NCBI GenBank assembly: GCA_903960645.1
Contig: CAJCBN010000244.1
Location: 1 to 9,767, forward strand
Length of the DNA: 9,767 nt
Source of the DNA: an uncultured Actinomycetes bacterium
Lineage (GTDB): Bacteria > Actinomycetota > Thermoleophilia > Gaiellales > F1-60-MAGs149
Direction: 5' to 3'
Positions 1 through 6,136 of the stretch are shown in pieces (within the stretch, counting starts at the first letter, position 1; every line of letters begins with the position of its first letter). The position numbers and the translations under genes are program-made. The notes beneath the pieces were generated by a model. It made no database searches. It saw only the letters and a list, made by a program, of their open reading frames with translations, and was not told where the DNA came from.

Positions 1-10
1 AACCACAGGC

Positions 11-69
11 ACCCGAGCGGTAATGCGACGAAAGGGTCTGACCCCTTCGTCGCATCCAGACCCGAGCGG
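11..69. repeat. Palindromic element flanked by 10-bp direct repeats
   Basis: The ten bases ACCCGAGCGG occur at 11-20 and again at 60-69, in direct orientation, on either side of the hairpin at 23-55. The arrangement (short palindrome of about 39 bp between exact direct repeats) resembles a small non-autonomous insertion with a target-site duplication. It could equally be chance or a pair of protein-binding sites. No transposase is present. The repeats are seen directly; the mobile-element reading is inference. Confidence 0.4.
23..55. repeat. Strong palindromic hairpin, dispersed-repeat candidate
   Basis: The arms at 23-37 and 41-55 pair over 15 positions with one A-C mismatch (33 with 45) around a 3-base loop. 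Transcribed from the minus strand, that mismatch becomes a G-U pair. The right arm contains CTGACCCCTTCGT, and an 18-base stretch (38-55) recurs with one difference at 5345-5362 on the opposite strand. There is no T-run after the stem, so it is not a classical intrinsic terminator. It could terminate a plus-strand gene ending left of the window, or be a REP-like intergenic repeat. Confidence 0.6.
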
Positions 70-131
70 CACCTCGACACCCAACCACCCACCACCCCCG
101 TCGCACAGGAAGCCAGGCAGAACAACCAGCC

Positions 132-150
132 GCCGGCCTGTCGGGCCGGT
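132..150 (+). other. GC-rich hairpin in the leader region
   Basis: CCGGCC at 133-138 pairs perfectly with GGCCGG at 144-149 around a 5-base loop, with a possible G-U pair outside (132 with 150). It lies upstream of the larger inverted repeat at 177-267. Short GC hairpins are common in DNA of this composition, so function is uncertain. Confidence 0.3.
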
Positions 151-176
151 CCGCGGAGGACGGCCGCCCTGGAGCG

Positions 177-267
177 CGGTGGGAGCATCAGCGGCAAACT
201 CCGCGGCGATCGTCGGCAGGGCACTGAACACCGATCGGGTGCAGCGACAACGCTGCTGCTCCCACCG
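177..267 (+). promoter_or_regulatory. Candidate structured leader with mutually exclusive stems
   Basis: Segment 177-193 pairs with 251-267 at 16 of 17 positions (one mismatch, 188 with 256), enclosing a 57-base loop. Inside it, GCAGCG at 241-246 pairs perfectly with CGCTGC at 251-256 around the loop ACAA. Because 251-256 belongs to both, the two structures compete. The region ends 10 bases before the ribosome binding site (277-281) of the small membrane-protein gene, the layout expected of an RNA switch or attenuator. I recognise no known riboswitch class. A DNA role, such as inverted repeats of a small element or protein sites, is also possible. The pairing is seen directly; the regulatory role is inference. 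Confidence 0.4.
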
Positions 268-287
268 ATTTCAGCGAGGAGCGGACG

Positions 288-407
288 ATGTCCCCTCAGC
301 CCCAGCACCACCCCCAGCCGATCACCAGCCCGACCCGGCGTTTTACCGTCGGCTTCCTGATCGGCCTATGCGTGATCGCCCTGCTACTGTGGGTGGCCAC
401 GGGCTGA
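288..407 (+). CDS. Small single-pass membrane protein, 39 aa
   Basis: This is a short gene of unknown function. The start is supported by a strong ribosome binding site, AGGAG at 277-281, six bases before the ATG. The product has a polar, proline-, glutamine- and histidine-rich N-terminus (residues 1-16, beginning MSPQPQHHPQP). Two arginines follow (R17, R18), then one hydrophobic segment of about 20 residues (roughly 19-38, VGFLIGLCVIALLLWVATG) running to the C-terminus. The arginines before the segment suggest an N-terminus-in orientation. It lies 101 bases upstream of the response regulator and in the same direction, so it may act with the two-component system at the membrane, for example as a kinase accessory. 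That is inference from position only. I know no family for it. The ribosome binding site and a membrane segment ending exactly at the stop make a real gene more likely than chance. Confidence 0.6.
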   Translation: MSPQPQHHPQPITSPTRRFTVGFLIGLCVIALLLWVATG

Positions 408-421
408 CGTATTTCCGTCAG
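404..421 (+). other. Short inverted repeat at the end of the small gene
   Basis: CTGACG (404-409) and CGTCAG (416-421) form a perfect 6-bp stem with a 6-base loop, and the stem includes the stop codon of the small membrane-protein gene. No T-run follows. It may be a weak transcript-end structure or an operator for the downstream gene. Confidence 0.25.
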
Positions 422-438
422 GGCGTGAGCCAGACTGC

Positions 439-472
439 TTGACGCGGCGCGCATCCCCGCCACAATTGTAGT
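439..472 (+). promoter_or_regulatory. Possible promoter/operator for the response regulator
   Basis: TTGACG at 439-444 is a good -35 element. No well-spaced -10 follows: AATTGT at 464-469 sits 19 bases away, and TGTAGT at 467-472 is too far. The perfect 8-bp palindrome ACAATTGT (462-469) overlaps this zone and could be an operator. It lies 37-47 bases before the start codon at 509. A weak, activator-dependent promoter is plausible but unproven. Confidence 0.25.
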
Positions 473-508
473 GCGGTGCACCTGCGCCGCAGCCGGGGAG
501 GAGGGGTC

Positions 509-1177
509 ATGCGTATCGCAGTACTGGACGACGAGCCGTTCTTTCGGCACCTCCTCGTGCACTCCCTCAGCCGGGCGGAGGGCATCACGGTGGCCGGCGA
601 GCACGACAGCGCGGTTGCGTTCCTCGACGCACTGGCCGAGACGCAGCCGGATGCGGTCATCCTCGACCTCGTGCTGGAGCCCGGTCAGCCCCTCGACAGC
701 CCCACCGGCGGGCTGGCCACCGGCCTCGAGGTCCGTCGGCGTCTGCCGACCTGTGGCATCGTGATCCTGTCGAACCACGCGAGCGCCGAGGTGCTGCAGC
801 GCGTGCCGCAGGAGGAGCTCGGCGGCTGGGCCTACCTGCTCAAGCGCCGTACCGATGACATCGCCGAGGTGCTGCATGCGCTGCACGCGACGTGCGCCGG
901 CGACACCATGATCGACCCCACGATCATCGCCGAGTCGGCGACGCCGGAGCGGCTTGCCGAGGCCCTCAGCGCCCACCAGTTGCGCGTGCTGCGCCTGCTC
1001 GCGGGCGGGGCCAGCAACGCGCTGATCGCCGAGCAGGTCGGCGCCTCCCCGAAGTCCGTCGAACATGCCATCAGCGGCATCCTCGACCAGCTCGCGATCG
1101 ACGCCCGCGACCCGACGACGAATGCCCGGGTCACCGCCGCCGTCTCGTACATCCGCCTGCTCGGCGCCACCGCGTGA
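509..1177 (+). CDS. LuxR/NarL-type response regulator
   Basis: This is a DNA-binding response regulator of 222 aa, presumably phosphorylated by the kinase encoded next. The receiver domain spans about residues 1-115: acidic pair D7/D8 after strand 1, phospho-acceptor D53 in VILDL, switch serine S88 in VILSN, and conserved K112 in YLLKR. A LuxR-type helix-turn-helix lies at about 153-197, with the pattern SNALIAEQVGASPKSVEHAISGIL close to the family consensus. The ATG at 509 is preferred over the in-frame ATG at 476 because a purine-rich ribosome binding site (GGGGAGGAGGGG, 495-506) precedes it and the receiver begins at once. An oddity is the loop after D53, which is about eight residues longer than usual and rich in P, G and S. 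The gene overlaps the kinase gene by four bases (GTGA), implying translational coupling. Its target genes are not evident. Confidence 0.9.
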   Translation: MRIAVLDDEPFFRHLLVHSLSRAEGITVAGEHDSAVAFLDALAETQPDAVILDLVLEPGQPLDSPTGGLATGLEVRRRLPTCGIVILSNHASAEVLQRVPQEELGGWAYLLKRRTDDIAEVLHALHATCAGDTMIDPTIIAESATPERLAEALSAHQLRVLRLLAGGASNALIAEQVGASPKSVEHAISGILDQLAIDARDPTTNARVTAAVSYIRLLGATA

Positions 1178-3171
1178 CGCGACCGCGGGCCTTCCTGCGG
1201 ACCGCGCTCTGCCGGATTCCGGGACCGCATGCCTTCGGATTGATTCCCTGGCTGATGCCGCTCCTGTTCGGGCTGGGTGGCGCCCGCGTGGTGACGGACG
1301 GCTCGCATCCGCCCGAGTGGCTGCGACAGATCGTGATCGCCGACGTGGCGTCCTGGCTGGTGCAGGGTGCCGTGCTGCTGCTGATCCGCCGGTACGCCCT
1401 GCGGCTGCCACCCACTCCACGCGGGGGACTGATGGCAGTGGGGTGCTTCGCCGTCATCGGCATCGTCGGCGGTCTCGTGCAGGTGCTGGTGCTGCGCTCG
1501 GGCGGTCTGCCCGACCCGCCGCCGTTCACGGCACCCGAGTCCCAGCTCTTCATGGCGACGCTGACCTGGGTCTCGACCGGCACGATCGTCGGCATCGCGT
1601 TCTCCTGGCGCGACCAGCTCGCGGACTCGCTCGCCGCCGCCACCCAGCGCGCCGAGGCGGCGCGCAGCGTGCTGGGACGCTCGGCATCACTCGCTCACCG
1701 GCAGCGCGCCATGGTCGCCCGCCTGATCCGGGAGCGGATCATCCCGGGGCTGACCGCGACCGCCGCCGAGCTCCGCGCGCCGCATGACGCCACCGCCACC
1801 GCGCGCGCCGCCGATCAGATCGAGCACATCGCCCGCGACGATGTGCGCGGGGTGGCCCACCTGCTGCACCCGCTGACTGCTCCAACCGACCTGCGCAGCG
1901 CTATCGGCCCGATCTGCCGTCTGTTTGACATCGAGCTGGAGCTGCTGCCGGCAGGTGCCTCCCCCGTGGTCTCTGCCGACACCGCGAGCGCAGTGACGGT
2001 CACGATCGCGGAGCTGATGCTCGCACGGGATCCGGCTCAGGGCCGCCCCCCGCTGCGCCTGCAGATCCGCGAGACGCCGACGGGGCCGCAGCTCGAGTTC
2101 CCCGCCAAGCGACATGCACCGCTGCCCCTGGGGGACCAGCGCGAGACCGAGCCGTCCCCGTCCGAGGCGCCGCGCTGGTTCAGAATCGCGCCGGCTCCCC
2201 ACGGCATGCCGTGGGTGGCGATTGCCGGCCTCAACGCCTTCAGCGTGCTGGCGGCCACCCTCGCCGCCGACACCGGACGCTGGGCGGCGACGGTACCCAA
2301 CATCGCCGTGATCACGCTCGGCACGCTCGCCCTCGACCGGGTCCTGCGGCTCCAGCGCGTGCAGCGCCTCTCCGTGCGCGGCCAGTGGTTGGTGATTGCC
2401 GGCTGGGTCGCGACGCTCGGCGCCGTGGCGGGAGCGGTGTGGGGATCCGCAATTGGCGGCGAGGCCGACTCGCTGGCCGTGCTCGGGCTGATCTGCGCGC
2501 TCGGCATGGGCCTGTTCCTCCCCGCCATGCGCGTGTGGTCCGCGGAGATCCGCCGACTGCGCAACCAGTTGATGCTCGAGGATCTCGACGCCGAGGCGAC
2601 GACGGCCCGCCTGCGCGCCATCGGCTTCGAGCGCTGCACCACAGCGGCGGAGGGGCTGCACTCCTCGGTGCAGAGCCAGCTGCTGGGCGTGGCCGGTGCC
2701 CTCGGTGGCGACCTGCCCGCGGACCTGCTCGACACCGCGTACGCGGTGCTCGACGAGGTGACAGAGACCACGCTGCCGACGATCGCCGCGCACCTCGAGG
2801 CCGAGGCCGGGCACGACGAGATGCCGCTGCTGAGCACTCAGGCGCTGGCCGCGACGTGGCCCACGGCGCAGATCAGCGTGCAGGCGCCGTCCGAGCTACC
2901 GCTGACCGCCCGGAAACTGCTCGACTCCGTGGTCGTCGAGGCGGTCGGCAACGCCATCCACCATGGCGGCGCCGATGCGGTGGAGATCACGGCGACGCTC
3001 TGGCCGGGTGCCGTCGGCGTGACCGTCGACGACAACGGCTGCGGCATCGCCGATGGCGCAGGTCAGGGCCTGGGCCTGACGGCCATCCGCTCAGCCGCGA
3101 ACGAGTTCTCGCTGACGAAGCTCCCGAGCGGCGGTACGCGTCTCAGCGTGCGGCTGCCGTACCTCGCCTAA
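1174..3171 (+). CDS. Membrane sensor histidine kinase with tandem 4TM-kinase units
   Basis: This is the 665-aa partner kinase of the response regulator. The GTG at 1174 overlaps the regulator stop. There are two similar halves. Half 1 has four membrane segments (about 20-36, 52-71, 86-108, 125-143) and then a helical and ATPase-like region (about 150-315). Half 2 has four more segments (about 346-364, 372-390, 405-428, 433-454). A HisKA_3-like helix follows with probable phospho-acceptor H496 (GLHSSVQSQLL), then a HATPase domain with N-box E589/N593 (EAVGNAIHHGG), G1 box DDNGCGI (619-625) and G2 box GQGLGL (630-635). In half 1 the position matching H496 appears to be R186, the N-box Asn is Ala284, and no G boxes remain, so it is probably a non-catalytic pseudokinase from an internal duplication. 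No large extracellular sensor domain is visible, which suggests sensing in or at the membrane. The signal is unknown. Confidence 0.87.
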   Translation: MTRPRAFLRTALCRIPGPHAFGLIPWLMPLLFGLGGARVVTDGSHPPEWLRQIVIADVASWLVQGAVLLLIRRYALRLPPTPRGGLMAVGCFAVIGIVGGLVQVLVLRSGGLPDPPPFTAPESQLFMATLTWVSTGTIVGIAFSWRDQLADSLAAATQRAEAARSVLGRSASLAHRQRAMVARLIRERIIPGLTATAAELRAPHDATATARAADQIEHIARDDVRGVAHLLHPLTAPTDLRSAIGPICRLFDIELELLPAGASPVVSADTASAVTVTIAELMLARDPAQGRPPLRLQIRETPTGPQLEFPAKRHAPLPLGDQRETEPSPSEAPRWFRIAPAPHGMPWVAIAGLNAFSVLAATLAADTGRWAATVPNIAVITLGTLALDRVLRLQRVQRLSVRGQWLVIAGWVATLGAVAGAVWGSAIGGEADSLAVLGLICALGMGLFLPAMRVWSAEIRRLRNQLMLEDLDAEATTARLRAIGFERCTTAAEGLHSSVQSQLLGVAGALGGDLPADLLDTAYAVLDEVTETTLPTIAAHLEAEAGHDEMPLLSTQALAATWPTAQISVQAPSELPLTARKLLDSVVVEAVGNAIHHGGADAVEITATLWPGAVGVTVDDNGCGIADGAGQGLGLTAIRSAANEFSLTKLPSGGTRLSVRLPYLA

Positions 3172-3182
3172 GGGCCGGGTAC
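3159..3182. terminator. Candidate bidirectional terminator between convergent genes
   Basis: Arms 3159-3168 and 3173-3182 pair over ten positions with one C-C mismatch and one G-U, leaving a 4-base loop (TAAG) that contains the kinase stop codon. The hairpin ends one base before the stop codon of the convergent hemA gene. It has no T-run, as is frequent in high-GC bacteria. Its placement in the only gap between two convergent genes supports a shared transcript end, but the stem is modest. Confidence 0.35.
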
Positions 3183-4424
3183 CTACGAGCGGGCGGCGAT
3201 GGGCAGCTCACCCAGGCGGGGCAGCTCGAGGCGCTCCCAGACGTCGTCAAGGCCGGTGATCAGGGCCTCGACATCCGCGTCCGTGTGAAGCGGGCTGGTC
3301 GTGATGCGGAAGCGCTCGGTCCCGCGCTCAACCGTGGGGTAGTCGATCGGCTGCACGTAGACGCCGTGGTGATCGAGCAGCAGCTTGGCCGCCTCGCGAC
3401 AGCGCACCGGGTCGCCGAGGATGACCGGGACCAGATGGCTGTCGGTGTCGAGCGTCGGGATGCCCGCGGCGTCGATCAGCCCGTGCACCTCGGCCACGCG
3501 GGCGTGCAGGGCGATGCGCTCGACGTCGCTCGTGCGCAGATGGCGGATGCTGGCGTGCGCGGCGGCGACGACGACCGGGGCGAGCGAGGTGGTGAAGATG
3601 AAGCCGGTCCCGTAGGAGCGGACGAGGTCAACCAGCCGCGCCGAGCCGGTGATGTAGCCGCCCATCGCGCCAATTGCCTTGCCGAGCGTGCCCTGGACGA
3701 TGTCGATCTCGCCCTCGAGGCCCTCGCGCGCCACGATGCCGGCACCCTCGGGGCCGTACATCCCGACGGCGTGCACCTCGTCGACGAAGGTCAGTGCGTC
3801 GTACCGCTTGGCGACGTCGGCGAGTTCTGCGATCGGAGCGATGTCGCCGTCCATGGAGTACACCGACTCGAAGGCGACGACCCGGGCGCGCGAGGGATCC
3901 TCGTCGCGCAGCAGCTGCTCAAGGTGCTCGGCGTCGTTGTGCCGGAAGACGCGGACGGTCGCGCCGCTGCGGCGCATGCCCTCGATCATCGAGTTGTGGT
4001 TGTTGGCGTCCGAGTAGATCACGCAGTCGGGCAGGACGCTGCCGAGCACGGCGAAGGACGTGAAGTTCGCGACCCAGCCCGACGAGAACAGCAGCGCGGC
4101 CTCCTTGCGGTGCCAGCTGGCCAGTTCGCGCTCGAGCGCGACGTGCATCGCCGTGGTGCCGGAGATGTTGCGCGTCCCGCCGCTGCCGGCACCGTAGGCC
4201 GCAGCCTCCGTGACAGCCGCGACGATCTCCGGGTTCGCCGCCATGCCGAGGTAGTCGTTGGAGCACCAGACCGCGACCTTGCGCGTCGAGCCGTCCGGGT
4301 CGTGCAGGAGCGCGCTCGCAGTGCCAGGGATGCGCTCGATCTCGGCGAACGATCGATAGCGGCCCTCGGTCTTCAGACGCTCGATCGCGTCGTCGACGAT
4401 GCCCGAGTAATCCACGCCCGCCAC
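3183..4424 (-). CDS. hemA: 5-aminolevulinate synthase
   Basis: This PLP-dependent cytosolic enzyme condenses glycine and succinyl-CoA to 5-aminolevulinate, CoA and CO2, the first step of the C4 (Shemin) route to tetrapyrroles. At 413 aa it has the usual length and aligns along its length, as I recall it, with the Rhodobacter enzyme. Visible features are R22 in EGRYRSF, substrate-site T84 and N86 in GSGGTRNISGT, H143 in NNHNSMIEG, FESVYSMDGD (185-194), D215/H218 in FVDEVHAVGMYGP, PLP-binding lysine K249 in GTLGKAIG, and FIFTTSLAP. GSGGTRNISGT separates it from AONS and KBL relatives. The motif usually read as VAND has F121 in place of Asp. The start is a GTG at 4424 with a weak ribosome site; a GTG at 4415 is an alternative. 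It probably shares a transcript with the secreted-protein gene 30 bases upstream. In actinobacteria such enzymes often serve secondary-metabolite C5N units, but no partner genes are seen here. Confidence 0.93.
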   Translation of the reverse strand: MAGVDYSGIVDDAIERLKTEGRYRSFAEIERIPGTASALLHDPDGSTRKVAVWCSNDYLGMAANPEIVAAVTEAAAYGAGSGGTRNISGTTAMHVALERELASWHRKEAALLFSSGWVANFTSFAVLGSVLPDCVIYSDANNHNSMIEGMRRSGATVRVFRHNDAEHLEQLLRDEDPSRARVVAFESVYSMDGDIAPIAELADVAKRYDALTFVDEVHAVGMYGPEGAGIVAREGLEGEIDIVQGTLGKAIGAMGGYITGSARLVDLVRSYGTGFIFTTSLAPVVVAAAHASIRHLRTSDVERIALHARVAEVHGLIDAAGIPTLDTDSHLVPVILGDPVRCREAAKLLLDHHGVYVQPIDYPTVERGTERFRITTSPLHTDADVEALITGLDDVWERLELPRLGELPIAARS

Positions 4425-4454
4425 TCTAGCCGGACTCGCCGTGACGGCCCTGAA

Positions 4455-5309
4455 TCACCCGGCTGTCCATGTCGACAGCGCGGCCCATCCGGACGGCGTA
4501 GTGGTGGCGAGGTCGTACAGGCTGAACCCGTTGGCCCCGGCGTCGCGCGCGCCGCGGGCAGCCGCGTCGAGGTTGGCCGCGGATAGGCCCCCGGCGAGCC
4601 CCGAGATCAGGTGGACGGGCAGCGCGGGGTCGCCGGTCAGCGTCCGGGCACGCGTGACGCAACCGACGGTCATCGTGTACATCTGGCTGCTGCTCTGGCG
4701 ACGCGGCGAATAACACATCGGCAGCACCGCGTCGGCTTGTGTGCGGACCTCGGCCCACGGGAAGATCGGCCAGTACATATTGACCGGGGACGGCGTAATA
4801 GCGCCAATCGGCGTCTTCGGGTAGTTGGCCCGCAGCCAGGTGAGTAGCGCCGCGGCGCGCTGCGCTCGCAGCTTCGGATTCTTGACGTAGGTCGCCTCGA
4901 TATCGACCGCGATACCGTCGACCGGCTCGGCGCCCCCGATCGCGAGCGCGGCGACGAGTCGGCGCTGGTCGACCTTGGGCCGCTGGAAGCCGGGCAGGTA
5001 CCAGGGGACCACGCGGATGCCGGCGGCATGCGCCAGCGTAACCAGCTGCTTGAGCGGCGCGGGATTGACGACGTCGACCTTGCTCTTGGCGTTGGCGGTC
5101 TCGACGTAGATGACGGAGACACCCTGCTGCTGCGCCGTGGTCACGACGCTCACGGGGTTCTTGTGGAGCGCATCCCAGATGTCGACCCACACGCCGGTGC
5201 CGGAGAAGACGGCCGCACGCGCGGGTTCCGCACCGGCCGTCGGCGCGCTCAGCCCGAGGGCGAGGGCGAGCAGGGCGAGCAGCGGGACGAGACGGCGCAT
5301 GGGTCGCAT
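4455..5309 (-). CDS. Secreted TIM-barrel glycoside-hydrolase-like protein
   Basis: This 284-aa protein is probably exported. The N-terminus has arginines (MRPMRR), a hydrophobic core (about 7-20) and a likely signal-peptidase site near AGA (25-27). The mature part reads as alternating strands and helices of a (beta/alpha)8 barrel: GVWVDIWD (39-46), VSVIYVETA (64-72), GIRVVPWYLPGF (97-108), VDGIAVDIEA (130-139), PIGAITPSP (167-175), AVLPMCYS (194-201), and a final GANGFSLYDL (258-267). D136 and E138 in DIE, at the end of the fourth strand, are candidate catalytic acids, as in glycoside-hydrolase-like (DUF4015-type) barrels. The substrate is unknown. The start could be the ATG at 5309 or 5300 (residue 4); neither has a strong ribosome site. 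Its position just upstream of hemA suggests co-transcription but no obvious shared function. Confidence 0.75.
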   Translation of the reverse strand: MRPMRRLVPLLALLALALGLSAPTAGAEPARAAVFSGTGVWVDIWDALHKNPVSVVTTAQQQGVSVIYVETANAKSKVDVVNPAPLKQLVTLAHAAGIRVVPWYLPGFQRPKVDQRRLVAALAIGGAEPVDGIAVDIEATYVKNPKLRAQRAAALLTWLRANYPKTPIGAITPSPVNMYWPIFPWAEVRTQADAVLPMCYSPRRQSSSQMYTMTVGCVTRARTLTGDPALPVHLISGLAGGLSAANLDAAARGARDAGANGFSLYDLATTTPSGWAALSTWTAG

Positions 5310-5344
5310 CCTACGTGCGGTTCACGATGACGCGCCGCTGGGGA

Positions 5345-5371
5345 ATGCCACGAAGGGGTCAGGCGCCTCGG
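5345..5371 (-). repeat. Second, diverged copy of the palindromic repeat
   Basis: Read on the minus strand, 5362-5345 matches 38-55 on the plus strand at 17 of 18 positions (CTGACCCCTTCGT, one change, then GCAT). The other half of the palindrome has diverged: minus-strand RNA from 5370 to 5351 gives only an imperfect stem (CGAGG with CCTTCG, one G-U, mismatches inside). It lies directly downstream of the gntR stop codon, in the gap before the secreted-protein gene, so it may mark a transcript end. Confidence 0.5.
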
Positions 5372-5377
5372 TAGCGT

Positions 5378-6097
5378 TCAGCCACTGAGATGATCGGCCA
5401 GCGAGCGCGCCGCCTCGGCCGCCTCGGCCTTGCGGTCGAACGGCTTCTGCTGCGACTCGGCGTAGGCGAGCAGCGCCATGCGTGCCCGGTGGCTGTGATG
5501 CAGGAGCAGCCGCGAGAGCTCGTCGCCGTCACCGTCGGCGATGGCCTTGATCATCCGATGGTGCTCAGCCTGGGCGTGGTCCTGCTCGTTGAGCACGCTG
5601 ACTGCCACGCGCGAGTAGGAATCCATCAACGTCAGCACGCGCCCCGCGGCATCGGCGAAGTACGGCATGCCCGACAGCCGATGCAGTTCCTGGTGGAAGG
5701 AGTAGTTGCGATCGGACCAGGTCTCGGGGTCGAGGTCATCCATGGCCGCCACCAGGCCCGTCAGCATCTCGAGATCCGAGGGCGTTGCGTTGCGCACGAT
5801 GCTCGGCGCCATTTCGGATTCGAGCAGAGCCCGCAGCGTCCAGACCTCGTCGACCTCGCGAGGCGAGAGCTCCGTGACCCGCGCGCCGCCGTCGTCGCTG
5901 AACGTCACGAGCCCCTCGGCGGCCAGCGCATGCAGTGCTTCGCGGACGGGAATGCGGCTGACGCCCATGCCCTCCGCAATCGACGCCTGAATCAGCGGCT
6001 GGCCGGGCGCGAGGAGCCCCTGGCGGATGGCCTCGCGCAGGACGTCGGCGATCGATGGCTTCGCGCCGGTACGGGTGCTCTCGGCGCGGGCGCTCAT
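5378..6097 (-). CDS. GntR-family (FadR/FCD) transcription regulator
   Basis: This 239-aa regulator has an N-terminal winged helix-turn-helix (about residues 15-76) carrying the hallmark GMGVSRIPVREALHALAAEGLV (split as 43-53 and 54-64). An all-helical FCD effector domain follows (about 82-210). FCD proteins usually bind a metal through an acidic/amide residue and histidines, and sense a carboxylate. Here the likely ligands are N131 and H135 (NYSFH), H180 (EHHRMI) and a histidine near 201; N131 replaces the more usual Asp. It is divergent from the hydantoinase gene with a palindrome between them, so it most likely represses that gene and itself, with a substrate or product as inducer. That is inference. 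The start is uncertain: the ATG at 6097 is chosen from family length, the ATG at 6136 would add 13 residues and be nearly leaderless, and a GTG at 6211 would cover the operator and is unlikely. Confidence 0.88.
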   Translation of the reverse strand: MSARAESTRTGAKPSIADVLREAIRQGLLAPGQPLIQASIAEGMGVSRIPVREALHALAAEGLVTFSDDGGARVTELSPREVDEVWTLRALLESEMAPSIVRNATPSDLEMLTGLVAAMDDLDPETWSDRNYSFHQELHRLSGMPYFADAAGRVLTLMDSYSRVAVSVLNEQDHAQAEHHRMIKAIADGDGDELSRLLLHHSHRARMALLAYAESQQKPFDRKAEAAEAARSLADHLSG

Positions 6098-6136
6098 CAC
6101 CAGCGATCGTACACGGCTACGGGAGAAGTCGGACAT

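Noticed and set aside
23..442. Plus-strand open frame of 139 codons
   Set aside because: It begins inside the palindromic repeat, encodes low-complexity Pro/Arg-rich sequence, has no ribosome site, and overlaps in another frame the better supported small membrane-protein gene.
296..1420. Minus-strand open frame of 374 codons
   Set aside because: It is antisense to the response regulator and kinase start, Arg/Ala-rich with no recognisable domain, and is explained by GC bias.
2211..4586. Plus-strand open frame of 791 codons
   Set aside because: It runs out of frame through the kinase and antisense to hemA. Both of those have clear family motifs, while this translation is Arg/Asp-rich without domains.
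4426..5190. Minus-strand open frame of 254 codons
   Set aside because: It is a shifted frame of the secreted barrel protein, lacking a signal peptide and any coherent fold pattern.
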